A stretch of DNA of 28,128 nt, taken from the NCBI GenBank assembly GCA_964626565.1, contig CAZVFX010000093.1:1-28128 (forward strand), given 5' to 3'. Positions 1 through 7,196 of this stretch are shown here, one piece after another. The stretch's first letter is position 1; each line of letters opens with the position of its first letter. This DNA comes from CAZVFX01 sp964626565. Lineage in GTDB: Bacteria; Myxococcota_A; UBA9042; CAIXZC01. The notes under the pieces are model-generated. The model was not told where the DNA came from. It did not search any database and saw only the letters and a program-made list of their open reading frames with translations. The position numbers were made by a program, and so were the translations under genes.

Positions 1-193
1 CCTCAAGGCTGACGGAACCCTGGTGGCGGATTCCAGCCCCAACAAGAAAGAACTCAACAACTGCAAAGAGTGGCAGGACAAGATCTCCTGCCCCAGCGGC
101 AAGATCGCGACGGGCGTGAAGGCTCACTACGTGAGTGACAAGGTGGGATTTGCCGGTCTCGCCCTGCACTGTTCATCGATCAAGAAGCTCTAG
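1..193 (+). CDS. 3' end of an unidentified protein gene (partial)
   Basis: An open frame runs in from the left edge (codons starting at base 2) and stops at TAG 191-193, giving about 63 C-terminal residues. The visible end has two spaced cysteines in the pattern C-P-S-G-K...G...GFAGLALHC and ends in SSIKKL. The GF.GL.L.C ending is like the last strand of small secreted beta-rich or lectin-like domains, but I cannot name the family. The cysteines suggest an exported protein. The gene ends 170 bases before the next start, so it is probably a separate transcription unit. Function is unknown. Confidence 0.6.
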   Translation, partial: LKADGTLVADSSPNKKELNNCKEWQDKISCPSGKIATGVKAHYVSDKVGFAGLALHCSSIKKL

Positions 194-262
194 CCCCAAG
201 TAAGCCTCTTCCGGCCAAGGCGCACGACGTTCGTCCCGTATTCCATGCCCGAACATAAAAAC

Positions 263-282
263 AATCGACCGGTAGGTTGATT
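263..282. promoter_or_regulatory. 20-bp inverted repeat upstream of the hydrolase/radical SAM operon (possible operator)
   Basis: AATCGACC at 263-270 and GGTTGATT at 275-282 are complementary over eight positions (one G.T pair) around the spacer GGTA. The element lies about 80 bases upstream of the first gene of the operon, in the only intergenic space available for its promoter. Symmetry and size would suit a dimeric repressor such as a TetR-type protein. No regulator gene is adjacent, so this is inference. Confidence 0.35.
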
Positions 283-362
283 TATGCCTTCCGCTGTGGT
301 AGGGTCTTTCTCGTGGTGACGGTTTCTCGACGAGAATGGGGACTGGTACAGGGGGACTCGAC

Positions 363-1292
363 ATGATTCAGCAGGAAAAGAAGCAGCGAATTGGGTTGTC
401 AAATGGGAACATTGCATATCTCGAGATGGGAGAAAGGGGCAAGCCGCCCGTGCTGTTCGTGCACGGAATTCCCACTTCGGGATATCTGTGGCGGCACGTG
501 ATGTCCTTTATGTCGGGGGATTACCATTGCTTTGCCCCGGACCTCATGGGGCTGGGTGACAGCCGTTGTACGTCCGACCCGGGGCGGTACGACATGGCGT
601 CCCAGGCCGAGATGTTGGTGGAGTTTATGCAGGCGCAGGGTCACGCGCGGTTCAGCCTGGTGGCCCACGACCAGGGAGGAGCGGCCGGGCAAGTGATTGC
701 GTCCTTTTTTCCGGAGCGACTCGTTTCCCTGGTGCTGACCGATTGTGTCTGTTACGACAACTGGCCTGTGCCGGTGATTTCGCGTTACCAGTCGGCGGCT
801 CGTCTTCCCGGGCTCATCGAGTTGGCCGGCCGGACCGGGTTCATTGAGTGGTGGGAGACCCGGATTCGCCATTCTGCCTTCAGGAAGGGCGTCTTTCATC
901 CGGAGCGCCTGGATGACGAGGCGATTCTGGAGTATCTCAGGCCGCTCAGGGCTTCTTCTGAGGCCCGGGAGGGCTTCATTTCCTTTCTCAAAGCAGGTCA
1001 CTGCCGGTACACGGTGCAGTCGGTGGAGGGTTTGAAGCGTTTCCAGGCGCCCACTTTGATTCTCTGGGCTGCGGACGACGCCTACATTTCTCCGTCCTGG
1101 GGAAGAAAGCTGTTCGAGGACATTCCCGGGGCGAAGCGTTTTGAGTTGGTTCCGTTCTGCGGGCACTATTGGCAGGAGGAGAGGCCTGCCGAGTTCAGCT
1201 CACACATGATCTCTTTCCTTGCCGAGCACGCCACGAAGCTGCAGGTGCTGCCGGGCAAGAAGCGAAATCGGAAGAAGAGGAGACGCTCATGA
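363..1292 (+). CDS. alpha/beta-fold hydrolase, haloalkane dehalogenase/epoxide hydrolase-like
   Basis: A 309-residue soluble alpha/beta hydrolase. The oxyanion-hole HG is at residues 34-35 (VLFVHGIPTSG). The nucleophile elbow is VAHDQGG with Asp103 as nucleophile, so it belongs with haloalkane dehalogenases, epoxide hydrolases, fluoroacetate dehalogenases and OleB-type enzymes rather than serine esterases. The acid is Asp238 or Asp239 (WAADDAYIS) and the base His268 (CGHYW). Residues 130-225 form the cap. The last ten residues are an odd, strongly basic tail. An ATG at 336 is in frame, but the ATG at 363 has a GGGGGA ribosome site at proper distance and starts at the usual N-terminus. Its TGA overlaps the next ATG (ATGA), so it is translationally coupled to the radical SAM gene and probably works in the same pathway. 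Substrate unknown. Confidence 0.85.
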   Translation: MIQQEKKQRIGLSNGNIAYLEMGERGKPPVLFVHGIPTSGYLWRHVMSFMSGDYHCFAPDLMGLGDSRCTSDPGRYDMASQAEMLVEFMQAQGHARFSLVAHDQGGAAGQVIASFFPERLVSLVLTDCVCYDNWPVPVISRYQSAARLPGLIELAGRTGFIEWWETRIRHSAFRKGVFHPERLDDEAILEYLRPLRASSEAREGFISFLKAGHCRYTVQSVEGLKRFQAPTLILWAADDAYISPSWGRKLFEDIPGAKRFELVPFCGHYWQEERPAEFSSHMISFLAEHATKLQVLPGKKRNRKKRRRS

Positions 1293-3136
1293 ACAACAAC
1301 GGGCTATTGTTGACCACACCCACTTACCCTTACCCCACGCTGCCGGCCAACGATTCGTTGACCGACGCCACGGGGCAGCGTTTCACCAAGGGCGACGAGA
1401 TGTTTTCGCTGGTTTCCCATACCCACTGTTTCGCCAATCATATCCTGGCTCAGAATGTGGAGGCGCCGTCGGTAGTGCTGGAGTATCCGCGTTGGGAGGA
1501 TTTCACGGCGGAGATCGATCGCGGCTATCCGGTCTTGGGCATTAGTGCGCTGCCGGTGCACCTGGATCAGGTGTTGAAGATGTGCGAGTACGTGCGGAAG
1601 CGTTCGCCTGCGACGAAGATCCTGTTGGGGTCCTACGCCGGGCAGGCATTTACTGCCCAGTACGACGAGGAAACCCAGAAGCGATATGTGGACGAGGTGG
1701 TTCATGGGGAGGGCGTGCGATTTCTGCGGCGGTTCTTAGGTGAAGCGACCGACCGACCGATCCAGCAGAAGCTGATGCCCAAAGCGGGCGGTTCTCCCCG
1801 CTTCATCACCCGTTATCCCAAGGGTGCTGTGGCCTTTCTCGTGTCGGGTCTGGGCTGTCCCGGCGGGTGCGATTTCTGCGCCACCACTGCGTTGTACGAC
1901 CGCAAGCGCATCCAGATGCTTTCGCCAGAGGAATTGGTGGACAACATCGCGTTGTACCATCGCCATTTTCAAGGGGTGAGGCAGGTCTTTGTGGTGGAAG
2001 AAGACCACTTTCGTTATCCGGAATACCTGGCGGAAGTAGGCAAGTACTGGCAGGGTAATCCGGACGTCGTGGAGTCGCTGGACTGGTTCGGGTTCGGATC
2101 CATTGATCATATAGGGAAGTTCGCGCGCAAATACGGTTGGGACGCCATTGCCGAGATGGGTTTGGGGGTTGTGTTCATCGGAGTAGAATCGAAATTTGCG
2201 GGTGAGAACGGATATGACAAGCGGGACGAGGTGGATGCCAGGGAGGTGTTTGCCCGCCTTCACCACATGGGCATTCGGACTATCGGCGCCTGGATCTGCG
2301 GCTGGGATTTTCACGACCATTCCAACATGTACGAGGATCTCAACTACTTTGTGTCTCTGCAGCCGACCTACCAACAACTTACCCGTCTTTCCCCCTTCCC
2401 GGGAACGGAGTTGTGGGAGCGTCTGAAGGAAGAGGGCAGGGTGTCGGAAGTGCCGTGGGAAGACGTTCACTTCTGGAGTGGTGCGCAGCGAAACACCAAG
2501 CTTGAGATGCACGAGACGCTCAATCTCACCGAGGACGGTTACGAGCTGCTCTATCGCACCTGGGGTTCGTCTATGCTGAGGCGGCTGGAGGTGGAGCTGA
2601 ACGGGTATCAGTACTGCTTGAACTCGTCGAATCCCTTGATGCGTCGCCACAAAGCGTTATTCTACAAGCGGCAGTGCGCGATGATCTGGCCGCTGGTGTA
2701 CGCAATGGAGCGGTATGCTCCCAACGGGATCGTGCGTCGCCGGGTGCGCAAGGCGGACGAGCGCTACCGGAAGCTGATCGGGGAGCCGACGCCGATCATG
2801 GAGGCAATGGGCCGCACTATCGAGGGACTGGCGGTAGTAGAGCGTTTTCGCGAGTTCTTCGATCCTTCCAACCGTCATCCGAAGGAAGAGCCGTTCAAGA
2901 GGTACACTTACTTCAAGAACGGCTCCGGTGAGGAAGCTGTTCCCTACCGTACCGAGTGGCCTTCCCGGCCGTCGTTGGGTACCCGGGCGTCCATGCTGGC
3001 CGAGGAGGCGAAGTACGCCGCGCTGGCGCGGGCTTTGAAGGGGATCCGCCTGGGCTTGTGGAAGCGCAGCGACCCGGAAATCGACGACTACCTCGAAGAG
3101 ATGGTTCGCACCCGCCACTTCGGCTTTGGTTTTTAG
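1289..3136 (+). CDS. radical SAM protein with degenerate B12-binding-like N-terminus
   Basis: A 615-residue protein with the canonical CX3CX2C cluster motif at Cys190, Cys194 and Cys197 (GLGCPGGCDFC), which binds the 4Fe-4S cluster that cleaves S-adenosylmethionine. Residues 60-150 look like a Rossmann-type cobalamin-binding domain (D-R-G-Y-P-V-L-G-I-S then ILLGSYAG) but lack a DxHxxG ligand motif. After the cluster come typical TIM-barrel pieces (VEEDHFRYPEYL, GVESKF, then a GIRTIGAWICGWDF strand). About 180 residues after the barrel belong to no family I recognise. The start ATG overlaps the hydrolase stop, and a GAGGAGACGC ribosome site precedes it. It is probably a cytosolic Elp3/MiaB-barrel enzyme acting on the same substrate route as the flanking genes. 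The reaction cannot be deduced. Confidence 0.85.
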   Translation: MNNNGLLLTTPTYPYPTLPANDSLTDATGQRFTKGDEMFSLVSHTHCFANHILAQNVEAPSVVLEYPRWEDFTAEIDRGYPVLGISALPVHLDQVLKMCEYVRKRSPATKILLGSYAGQAFTAQYDEETQKRYVDEVVHGEGVRFLRRFLGEATDRPIQQKLMPKAGGSPRFITRYPKGAVAFLVSGLGCPGGCDFCATTALYDRKRIQMLSPEELVDNIALYHRHFQGVRQVFVVEEDHFRYPEYLAEVGKYWQGNPDVVESLDWFGFGSIDHIGKFARKYGWDAIAEMGLGVVFIGVESKFAGENGYDKRDEVDAREVFARLHHMGIRTIGAWICGWDFHDHSNMYEDLNYFVSLQPTYQQLTRLSPFPGTELWERLKEEGRVSEVPWEDVHFWSGAQRNTKLEMHETLNLTEDGYELLYRTWGSSMLRRLEVELNGYQYCLNSSNPLMRRHKALFYKRQCAMIWPLVYAMERYAPNGIVRRRVRKADERYRKLIGEPTPIMEAMGRTIEGLAVVERFREFFDPSNRHPKEEPFKRYTYFKNGSGEEAVPYRTEWPSRPSLGTRASMLAEEAKYAALARALKGIRLGLWKRSDPEIDDYLEEMVRTRHFGFGF

Positions 3137-3197
3137 AGCCTCGCCTTTGACTTCTGTTTCGCTCGATGTTCTAATCGTTGGCTGACAGGAGTAGCGG

Positions 3198-4544
3198 ATG
3201 AAAGTGACCTTCATACTGCCGGCCATCGGGAAGAAACCGGGTAGCAGGTACATCAAGACCTGGCAGACCATGGAGCCGCTGACTATTTCGACACTTAAGA
3301 CCCTCACTCCTGACGATGTCGAGACGGAGTTTTTCGACGACCGCATCGAACTGGTGGATTTTGACACCCAAACCGATCTCGTGGCTATCAGCGTAGAAAT
3401 CTATACTGCGCGCCGGGCCTACATGATTGCGGATCGTTTTCGGGCGCGGGGCGTTACCGTGGTCTTAGGCGGCTATCACACGACCCTCAATCCTGACGAA
3501 GCTTCCCAGCACGCGGACAGTATTCTCGTCGGCAACGCCGAGGGTGTCTGGGCCCGCATGATTGACGACTATCGTCATGACCGGTTGGGTGAGAAGTACA
3601 TGGGCGGAGCCAGCTTCTCATCTCTACTTCCTGACCGCTCTATCTTCTCGGGTAAAAAATACTCGAGGATGGGGGTGGTTGAGACGGGGCGCGGGTGTAA
3701 TCACAAGTGTGAGTTCTGCGCCATCACCGCGTTTCACAAGGCGAAGTACCACCGGAAGCCGATTGAAGACGTTGTCCGTGATATCGAGCAGGCGCAGAAG
3801 CAGGGCAAAGACCTGTTTTTCTTTGCCGATGATAACATTGTCGCTGACCACAAGTATGCGGTTGACCTTTTCAAGGCGCTGACGCCGCTGAAGATCAAAT
3901 GGACCGGGCAGGGGACTTTGACCATGGCTCGCAATGATGACTTGCTCTACTGGATGCGGAAGAGCGGGTGTGCGGTGATTCTGATCGGGTACGAGTCGCT
4001 CAACGAAGGCAACCTCGACCAGATGCAAAAAGGGTGGTCTGCTAAATTGGGCGAAATGGACGAACTGACCGAGAAGATCCATGCCGCGGGCCTGAGCATA
4101 TATGCGACCTTTGTGTTCGGTTTCGATCACGACAGCCGTGAGTTGTACGATCGCACCGTCGAATTTGCGATGAAGCACAAGTTCTTCTTTGCCGCGTTCA
4201 ACCACCTGCTAACCTTGCCCGGTACCGATATCTATGCTCGCTTGTTGGGGGAGGGAAAAATCATCCGGGACAAGTGGTGGCTGGATTCTGACTACCGGTA
4301 CGGCGACATCACGTTTACGCCCGCGTCGTTCACGCCCAAGCAACTTACCGCCGAATGCCGCCGCGCCCGCAAGATTTTTTACTCCTTCCCGAACATTCTA
4401 CGCCGGAGCGGGGCGGTTCTCACCAGGGCGCGGGATCCTATTCTGTACTTCTACTTCTGGTACCTGAACTTGAAGTTGCAGCAGGAAGTTGATGGGAAAC
4501 TGGGGCTGCCCATGGGGGACGGCCTGGACGAGATGCCGAAGTAG
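3198..4544 (+). CDS. B12-binding domain radical SAM protein
   Basis: A 448-residue protein of the classical B12-binding radical SAM layout (BchE/hopanoid-enzyme style). Residues 1-135 form the cobalamin-binding fold (MKVTFILPAIG, then D-L-V-A-I-S-V-E and VVLGGYHTTLNPDEA, then ILVGNAEG). The cluster motif is at Cys167, Cys171 and Cys174 (GRGCNHKCEFC). Barrel landmarks follow: FFADDNI, W-T-G-Q-G-T, ILIGYESLN and the LPGTDIYARL exit loop. The C-terminal 90 residues are helical and aromatic-rich, perhaps for a lipid or membrane contact. It lies 61 bases after the other radical SAM gene with an AGGAG ribosome site and no terminator between, so it is very likely co-transcribed. The stop is one base from the stop of the convergent porin gene. 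Many relatives do methylations or rearrangements, but the substrate here is unknown. Confidence 0.88.
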   Translation: MKVTFILPAIGKKPGSRYIKTWQTMEPLTISTLKTLTPDDVETEFFDDRIELVDFDTQTDLVAISVEIYTARRAYMIADRFRARGVTVVLGGYHTTLNPDEASQHADSILVGNAEGVWARMIDDYRHDRLGEKYMGGASFSSLLPDRSIFSGKKYSRMGVVETGRGCNHKCEFCAITAFHKAKYHRKPIEDVVRDIEQAQKQGKDLFFFADDNIVADHKYAVDLFKALTPLKIKWTGQGTLTMARNDDLLYWMRKSGCAVILIGYESLNEGNLDQMQKGWSAKLGEMDELTEKIHAAGLSIYATFVFGFDHDSRELYDRTVEFAMKHKFFFAAFNHLLTLPGTDIYARLLGEGKIIRDKWWLDSDYRYGDITFTPASFTPKQLTAECRRARKIFYSFPNILRRSGAVLTRARDPILYFYFWYLNLKLQQEVDGKLGLPMGDGLDEMPK

Positions 4545-4545
4545 A

Positions 4546-5694
4546 CTAGAATTTCAACTGCGTGCTCAGCAGCACCTTGATCTCTTCTTCCAGCGGGTCG
4601 CCGTCGACGTCCGACCAGGATGTATGGACACCGGAGACGGCCATGGAGAGCAAAGAGACTGGAGTGTAGCTGAGGCCTCCCACAAACTGCTGCTTCGCGT
4701 GGTTGGCCTCTGACGAGGTGTCGACGTCCCACATGGCGAATCGTCCGAGAACGCCCACTTTCCAGGGCGTGTCGAGCCTCAAATATGCGCCGTGACCGAG
4801 GCCGCTGATGCTATCGTCTGCCCCGGCTGCATCGACCTGCTGGCCTATGAGCTGGTAGGCCACGGTCACCATGTCGTCCTTGTACCCCGCCAGTCCGGAA
4901 TACAGGATGCGTTTGTCCACGTTGTCACTGGAGGCCAGGGTGTAGTCGAGGTAGGCTCCGATCATGATTCGCTCGCCGAATCCGCCCATGGGCTTTAGCG
5001 GATGCAACCAGGCTTGCAGCCACAGGTTCTTGAGGTCGTCCGTGTCCCCGGCCTTCTTGTAGCCGGAGCCGTTGACCACGCCGATGACCAGGTTACCCAG
5101 TGAAGAGGGGAGCGCCCAGCGCAGGTGGACTCCGGGGTCCGCGCTGTTCCACAGTTTCTCTTCGTCGCCGAGGTTCTTGAACACGTATCGGTAGCCCCAC
5201 AATTTATCGGTGAAGGCGTGGTAGGGATTCTCGATGATGCCGGCCTTCAGGAACAGGCTGTCTGAAAGCTTGGCCTCGAACCAGGCGTATTTGGCAAAAA
5301 GCCCGTATCTGGGGTCTCCCGGGGTTTTGTGGGTGTGGCCGTCGTCCGCCTCCGCCGAGGTCTGTGATTTGTCAGCCCCGACGTCCGCGGTGAACCGGGC
5401 CTTGAGCCAGGGAGTCACCTGCGCTTTGACGCCGAAGTAGTACCGCCACAGTTCAAAAGAGTTGGCGTGGGGCTCGTCTTCGCCGTCGCCCTGGACAGCC
5501 GAATCCTGCACGTCGTACCAGTACCTGAAGTATGCCTTGTTCTCCAGGGTGATCTTGTCGCTCTTGGTGAATTTCTCGAGCGGTCCGGTTGTTTTCTCTT
5601 CATCGGCGAAGGCAATTTGCGGGCCCATCAGCGCAAGGCACAACCCCAGCAGCCAGGCGGTTGCCCTTGGGACATCAGGTTTGTTCGGTTTCAT
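4546..5694 (-). CDS. porin-like outer-membrane beta-barrel protein
   Basis: A 382-residue exported protein. The signal peptide is clear: basic start, LLGLCLALMG core, and cleavage after Ala30 (IAFA/DEE). The mature part is rich in alternating aromatic strands (KAYFRYWYDV, YYFGVKAQVTPWLKARF, AWFEAKLSDSLFLKAGI) and ends in Phe (TQLKF), the C-terminal signature used by the Bam machinery. Length and strand pattern fit phosphate-selective or general porin-like proteins of delta-type bacteria. Residues 60-130 carry long acidic loops. It starts at an ATG with an AGGAGAG ribosome site and follows the acyltransferase gene by 47 bases, so the two may share a transcript. The transported solute cannot be read from sequence. 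Confidence 0.8.
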   Translation of the reverse strand: MKPNKPDVPRATAWLLGLCLALMGPQIAFADEEKTTGPLEKFTKSDKITLENKAYFRYWYDVQDSAVQGDGEDEPHANSFELWRYYFGVKAQVTPWLKARFTADVGADKSQTSAEADDGHTHKTPGDPRYGLFAKYAWFEAKLSDSLFLKAGIIENPYHAFTDKLWGYRYVFKNLGDEEKLWNSADPGVHLRWALPSSLGNLVIGVVNGSGYKKAGDTDDLKNLWLQAWLHPLKPMGGFGERIMIGAYLDYTLASSDNVDKRILYSGLAGYKDDMVTVAYQLIGQQVDAAGADDSISGLGHGAYLRLDTPWKVGVLGRFAMWDVDTSSEANHAKQQFVGGLSYTPVSLLSMAVSGVHTSWSDVDGDPLEEEIKVLLSTQLKF

Positions 5695-5741
5695 TTGGCT
5701 CTCCTGTTGTTACCGAGTGCGTCGCGATTCCGGGGCCAACG

Positions 5742-6662
5742 TTAGTGCGATTTCGGCGCGGCAGTCAACAAGAATTCTCCGCTATTGTAGTATTGTTCCA
5801 GCAGATCGTCTTTTTCCCGGAAGCGTTCAACGAGCCAGGCGGTCAATTCCTTGTCGGATTCGGGCAGGTCCGCGGAAGGGAACCGCCGGACGTGGAGGTA
5901 GGTTTTCGGCACGTAGCCTTTGCACCACTGAGTAAGAGTGGGGAAGCCGTCCTCATAGCCGATGGTTACGTCGTAGACCGCGTCTACGTGGTCCCTCAGG
6001 GCGAGGAATGTGGCGACGAAACCTTTGGTGCGGGGAAGGAGTACGTGCTCCAGTTCGGGCAGTCCTTTCTGCCGGGCGTACTTACGGCTGCCTTCCAGCT
6101 TGGAGGGAGTGGAGCGGGTGCCTTCGGCAAAGGAGACCACCCAGACGGGCACTTTGTCTTCGAGGATCCTGCTGAACACCCGGTCTATGTAGCCCTTGTC
6201 TTCGGTCCAGTTGCGCTTGATGAAGAGACAGTCTAGGAAGAGCATGCCCCAGCCGATTCCGGGTGCGTATTTTAACACGTCCTTAACGTACCATTTGAGG
6301 TCGCCCAGGCGCTGTTTTCGCCATGCCAGTTCGAACAGTACGGGGATGTCTGCCATTTGCTGGTGGTTGGCCACAACGATGGCGTTTTCGCCTTGGGGCA
6401 CGTCGTCGCCGGTGATGAGCACCTGAACCCCATGGAGCCGCCGAGCCAGTTTCACACACCACCCCCACCAGGTGTCTGCAAAAAACCTGTTGGTCTTTCT
6501 GAATGTGTTTCGCGATAGAGGCAACAGTACGAGGCTCAGGGTCTGAGCCACGTTGAGCACCAGCAGTGCCGGAAACAGAAGGCCGGCAAAGACGAGGCCG
6601 AGCAGGTTGCCTTTGAGCTTCGAGGTTGCTTCGCCCGGGTCTTTCAGCGGGGGCAGGGGCAT
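5742..6662 (-). CDS. 1-acyl-glycerol-3-phosphate acyltransferase-like protein (LPLAT, YihG/LCLAT type)
   Basis: A 306-residue membrane-associated acyltransferase. Motif I is NHQQMAD (His100, Asp105; HX4D), motif III is FAEGTRS (Glu180-Gly-Thr-Arg) and motif IV is LLPRTKGF (Pro210 region). N-terminal hydrophobic segments at residues 19-50 anchor it in the inner membrane. These enzymes pass an acyl chain from acyl-CoA or acyl-ACP to a lysophospholipid. Length and the FIKRNW / PRTKGF signatures match the YihG/LCLAT1 branch rather than the shorter PlsC. The ATG has a CAGGAGC ribosome site. The cold-shock gene lies upstream on the same strand and the porin gene downstream. Together with the porin, it suggests an envelope-maintenance unit. 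Confidence 0.88.
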   Translation of the reverse strand: MPLPPLKDPGEATSKLKGNLLGLVFAGLLFPALLVLNVAQTLSLVLLPLSRNTFRKTNRFFADTWWGWCVKLARRLHGVQVLITGDDVPQGENAIVVANHQQMADIPVLFELAWRKQRLGDLKWYVKDVLKYAPGIGWGMLFLDCLFIKRNWTEDKGYIDRVFSRILEDKVPVWVVSFAEGTRSTPSKLEGSRKYARQKGLPELEHVLLPRTKGFVATFLALRDHVDAVYDVTIGYEDGFPTLTQWCKGYVPKTYLHVRRFPSADLPESDKELTAWLVERFREKDDLLEQYYNSGEFLLTAAPKSH

Positions 6663-6709
6663 GTGTTGCTCCTGTGCGGCAATCAGTTCTTGGGCGGGTG
6701 AAAACAGAT

Positions 6710-6771
6710 CGAGCCGGAAAAGCCGAGGGCATCGACTGGCGACGCTCTCACATGTTGGCTCTACCGGCTCG
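6710..6771. repeat. 8-bp inverted repeat downstream of the cold-shock gene
   Basis: CGAGCCGG at 6710-6717 and CCGGCTCG at 6764-6771 are perfect complements 46 bases apart, between the cold-shock stop and the acyltransferase start. They could pair in the transcript from the minus strand and form part of a terminator or processing structure. The long loop makes a simple terminator unlikely. Confidence 0.3.
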
Positions 6772-6798
6772 AAATGTTTTGTTGACTAGTCTCTTAGA

Positions 6799-6999
6799 TT
6801 AGTCTCTGGTGACGTTTGCGGCCTTCGGCCCCTTCGGTCCCATCTCAACTTCGAATGTTACGGGCTCACCTTCCTGCAGCGTCTTGAAACCGTCGCCCTG
6901 GATTGCCGAGAAATGCACGAATACGTCGGTGCCGTCCTCACATGCGATAAATCCGAAACCCTTCGACTCATTAAACCACTTCACTGTTCCTTTAGCCAT
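6799..6999 (-). CDS. cspA: cold-shock domain protein (CspA family)
   Basis: A 66-residue OB-fold nucleic-acid chaperone. It starts MAKGTVKWFNESKGFGFI, with RNP1 KGFGFI and RNP2 VFVHFSAI clearly present, and ends AANVTRD. An in-frame ATG 42 bases further upstream would add an atypical N-terminus; the ATG at 6999 has a GGAGAAGAAG ribosome site and begins at the family's usual residue. These proteins bind single-stranded RNA and melt secondary structure, often at low temperature. About 90 bases upstream there is a TTGACT hexamer, so a long 5' leader, as in many csp genes, is possible. The symbol marks the family; which paralogue this is cannot be told. Confidence 0.95.
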   Translation of the reverse strand: MAKGTVKWFNESKGFGFIACEDGTDVFVHFSAIQGDGFKTLQEGEPVTFEVEMGPKGPKAANVTRD

Positions 7000-7136
7000 C
7001 TTCTTCTCCACAATAGACAAATAACCTGAAGCAACAAACATCAGTGTCCGCTGCTCTATGCTGCCTTACTTGGTTAAAAACCCTTAGTCAAGCGAAACCG
7101 GACTTTTATGAAAAAAAAAGGGGAGGTCGAGGTCGT

Positions 7137-7165
7137 TTGTTTTTCCACCTTCCATGCCGTACACT
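7137..7165 (+). promoter_or_regulatory. possible sigma70-type promoter of the Cys-rich lipoprotein gene
   Basis: TTGTTT at 7137-7142, a 17-base spacer and TACACT at 7160-7165, about 30 bases before the GTG start at 7197. The match is partial (3 and 4 of 6 positions). The same TACACT hexamer with a 17-base spacer occurs before the propeller gene at 8764. Confidence 0.35.
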
Positions 7166-7196
7166 CGGAGCAGACGGGACCAGCCGGAGGAAGAGA

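Noticed and set aside
336..362. Upstream ATG for the hydrolase
   Set aside because: It would add a Gly/Thr-rich leader, and the ribosome site GGGGGA fits the ATG at 363.
399..1166. Long minus-strand frame opposite the hydrolase gene
   Set aside because: Composition is Arg/Pro/His-rich as expected of antisense frames in GC-rich coding DNA; the plus strand has complete catalytic motifs.
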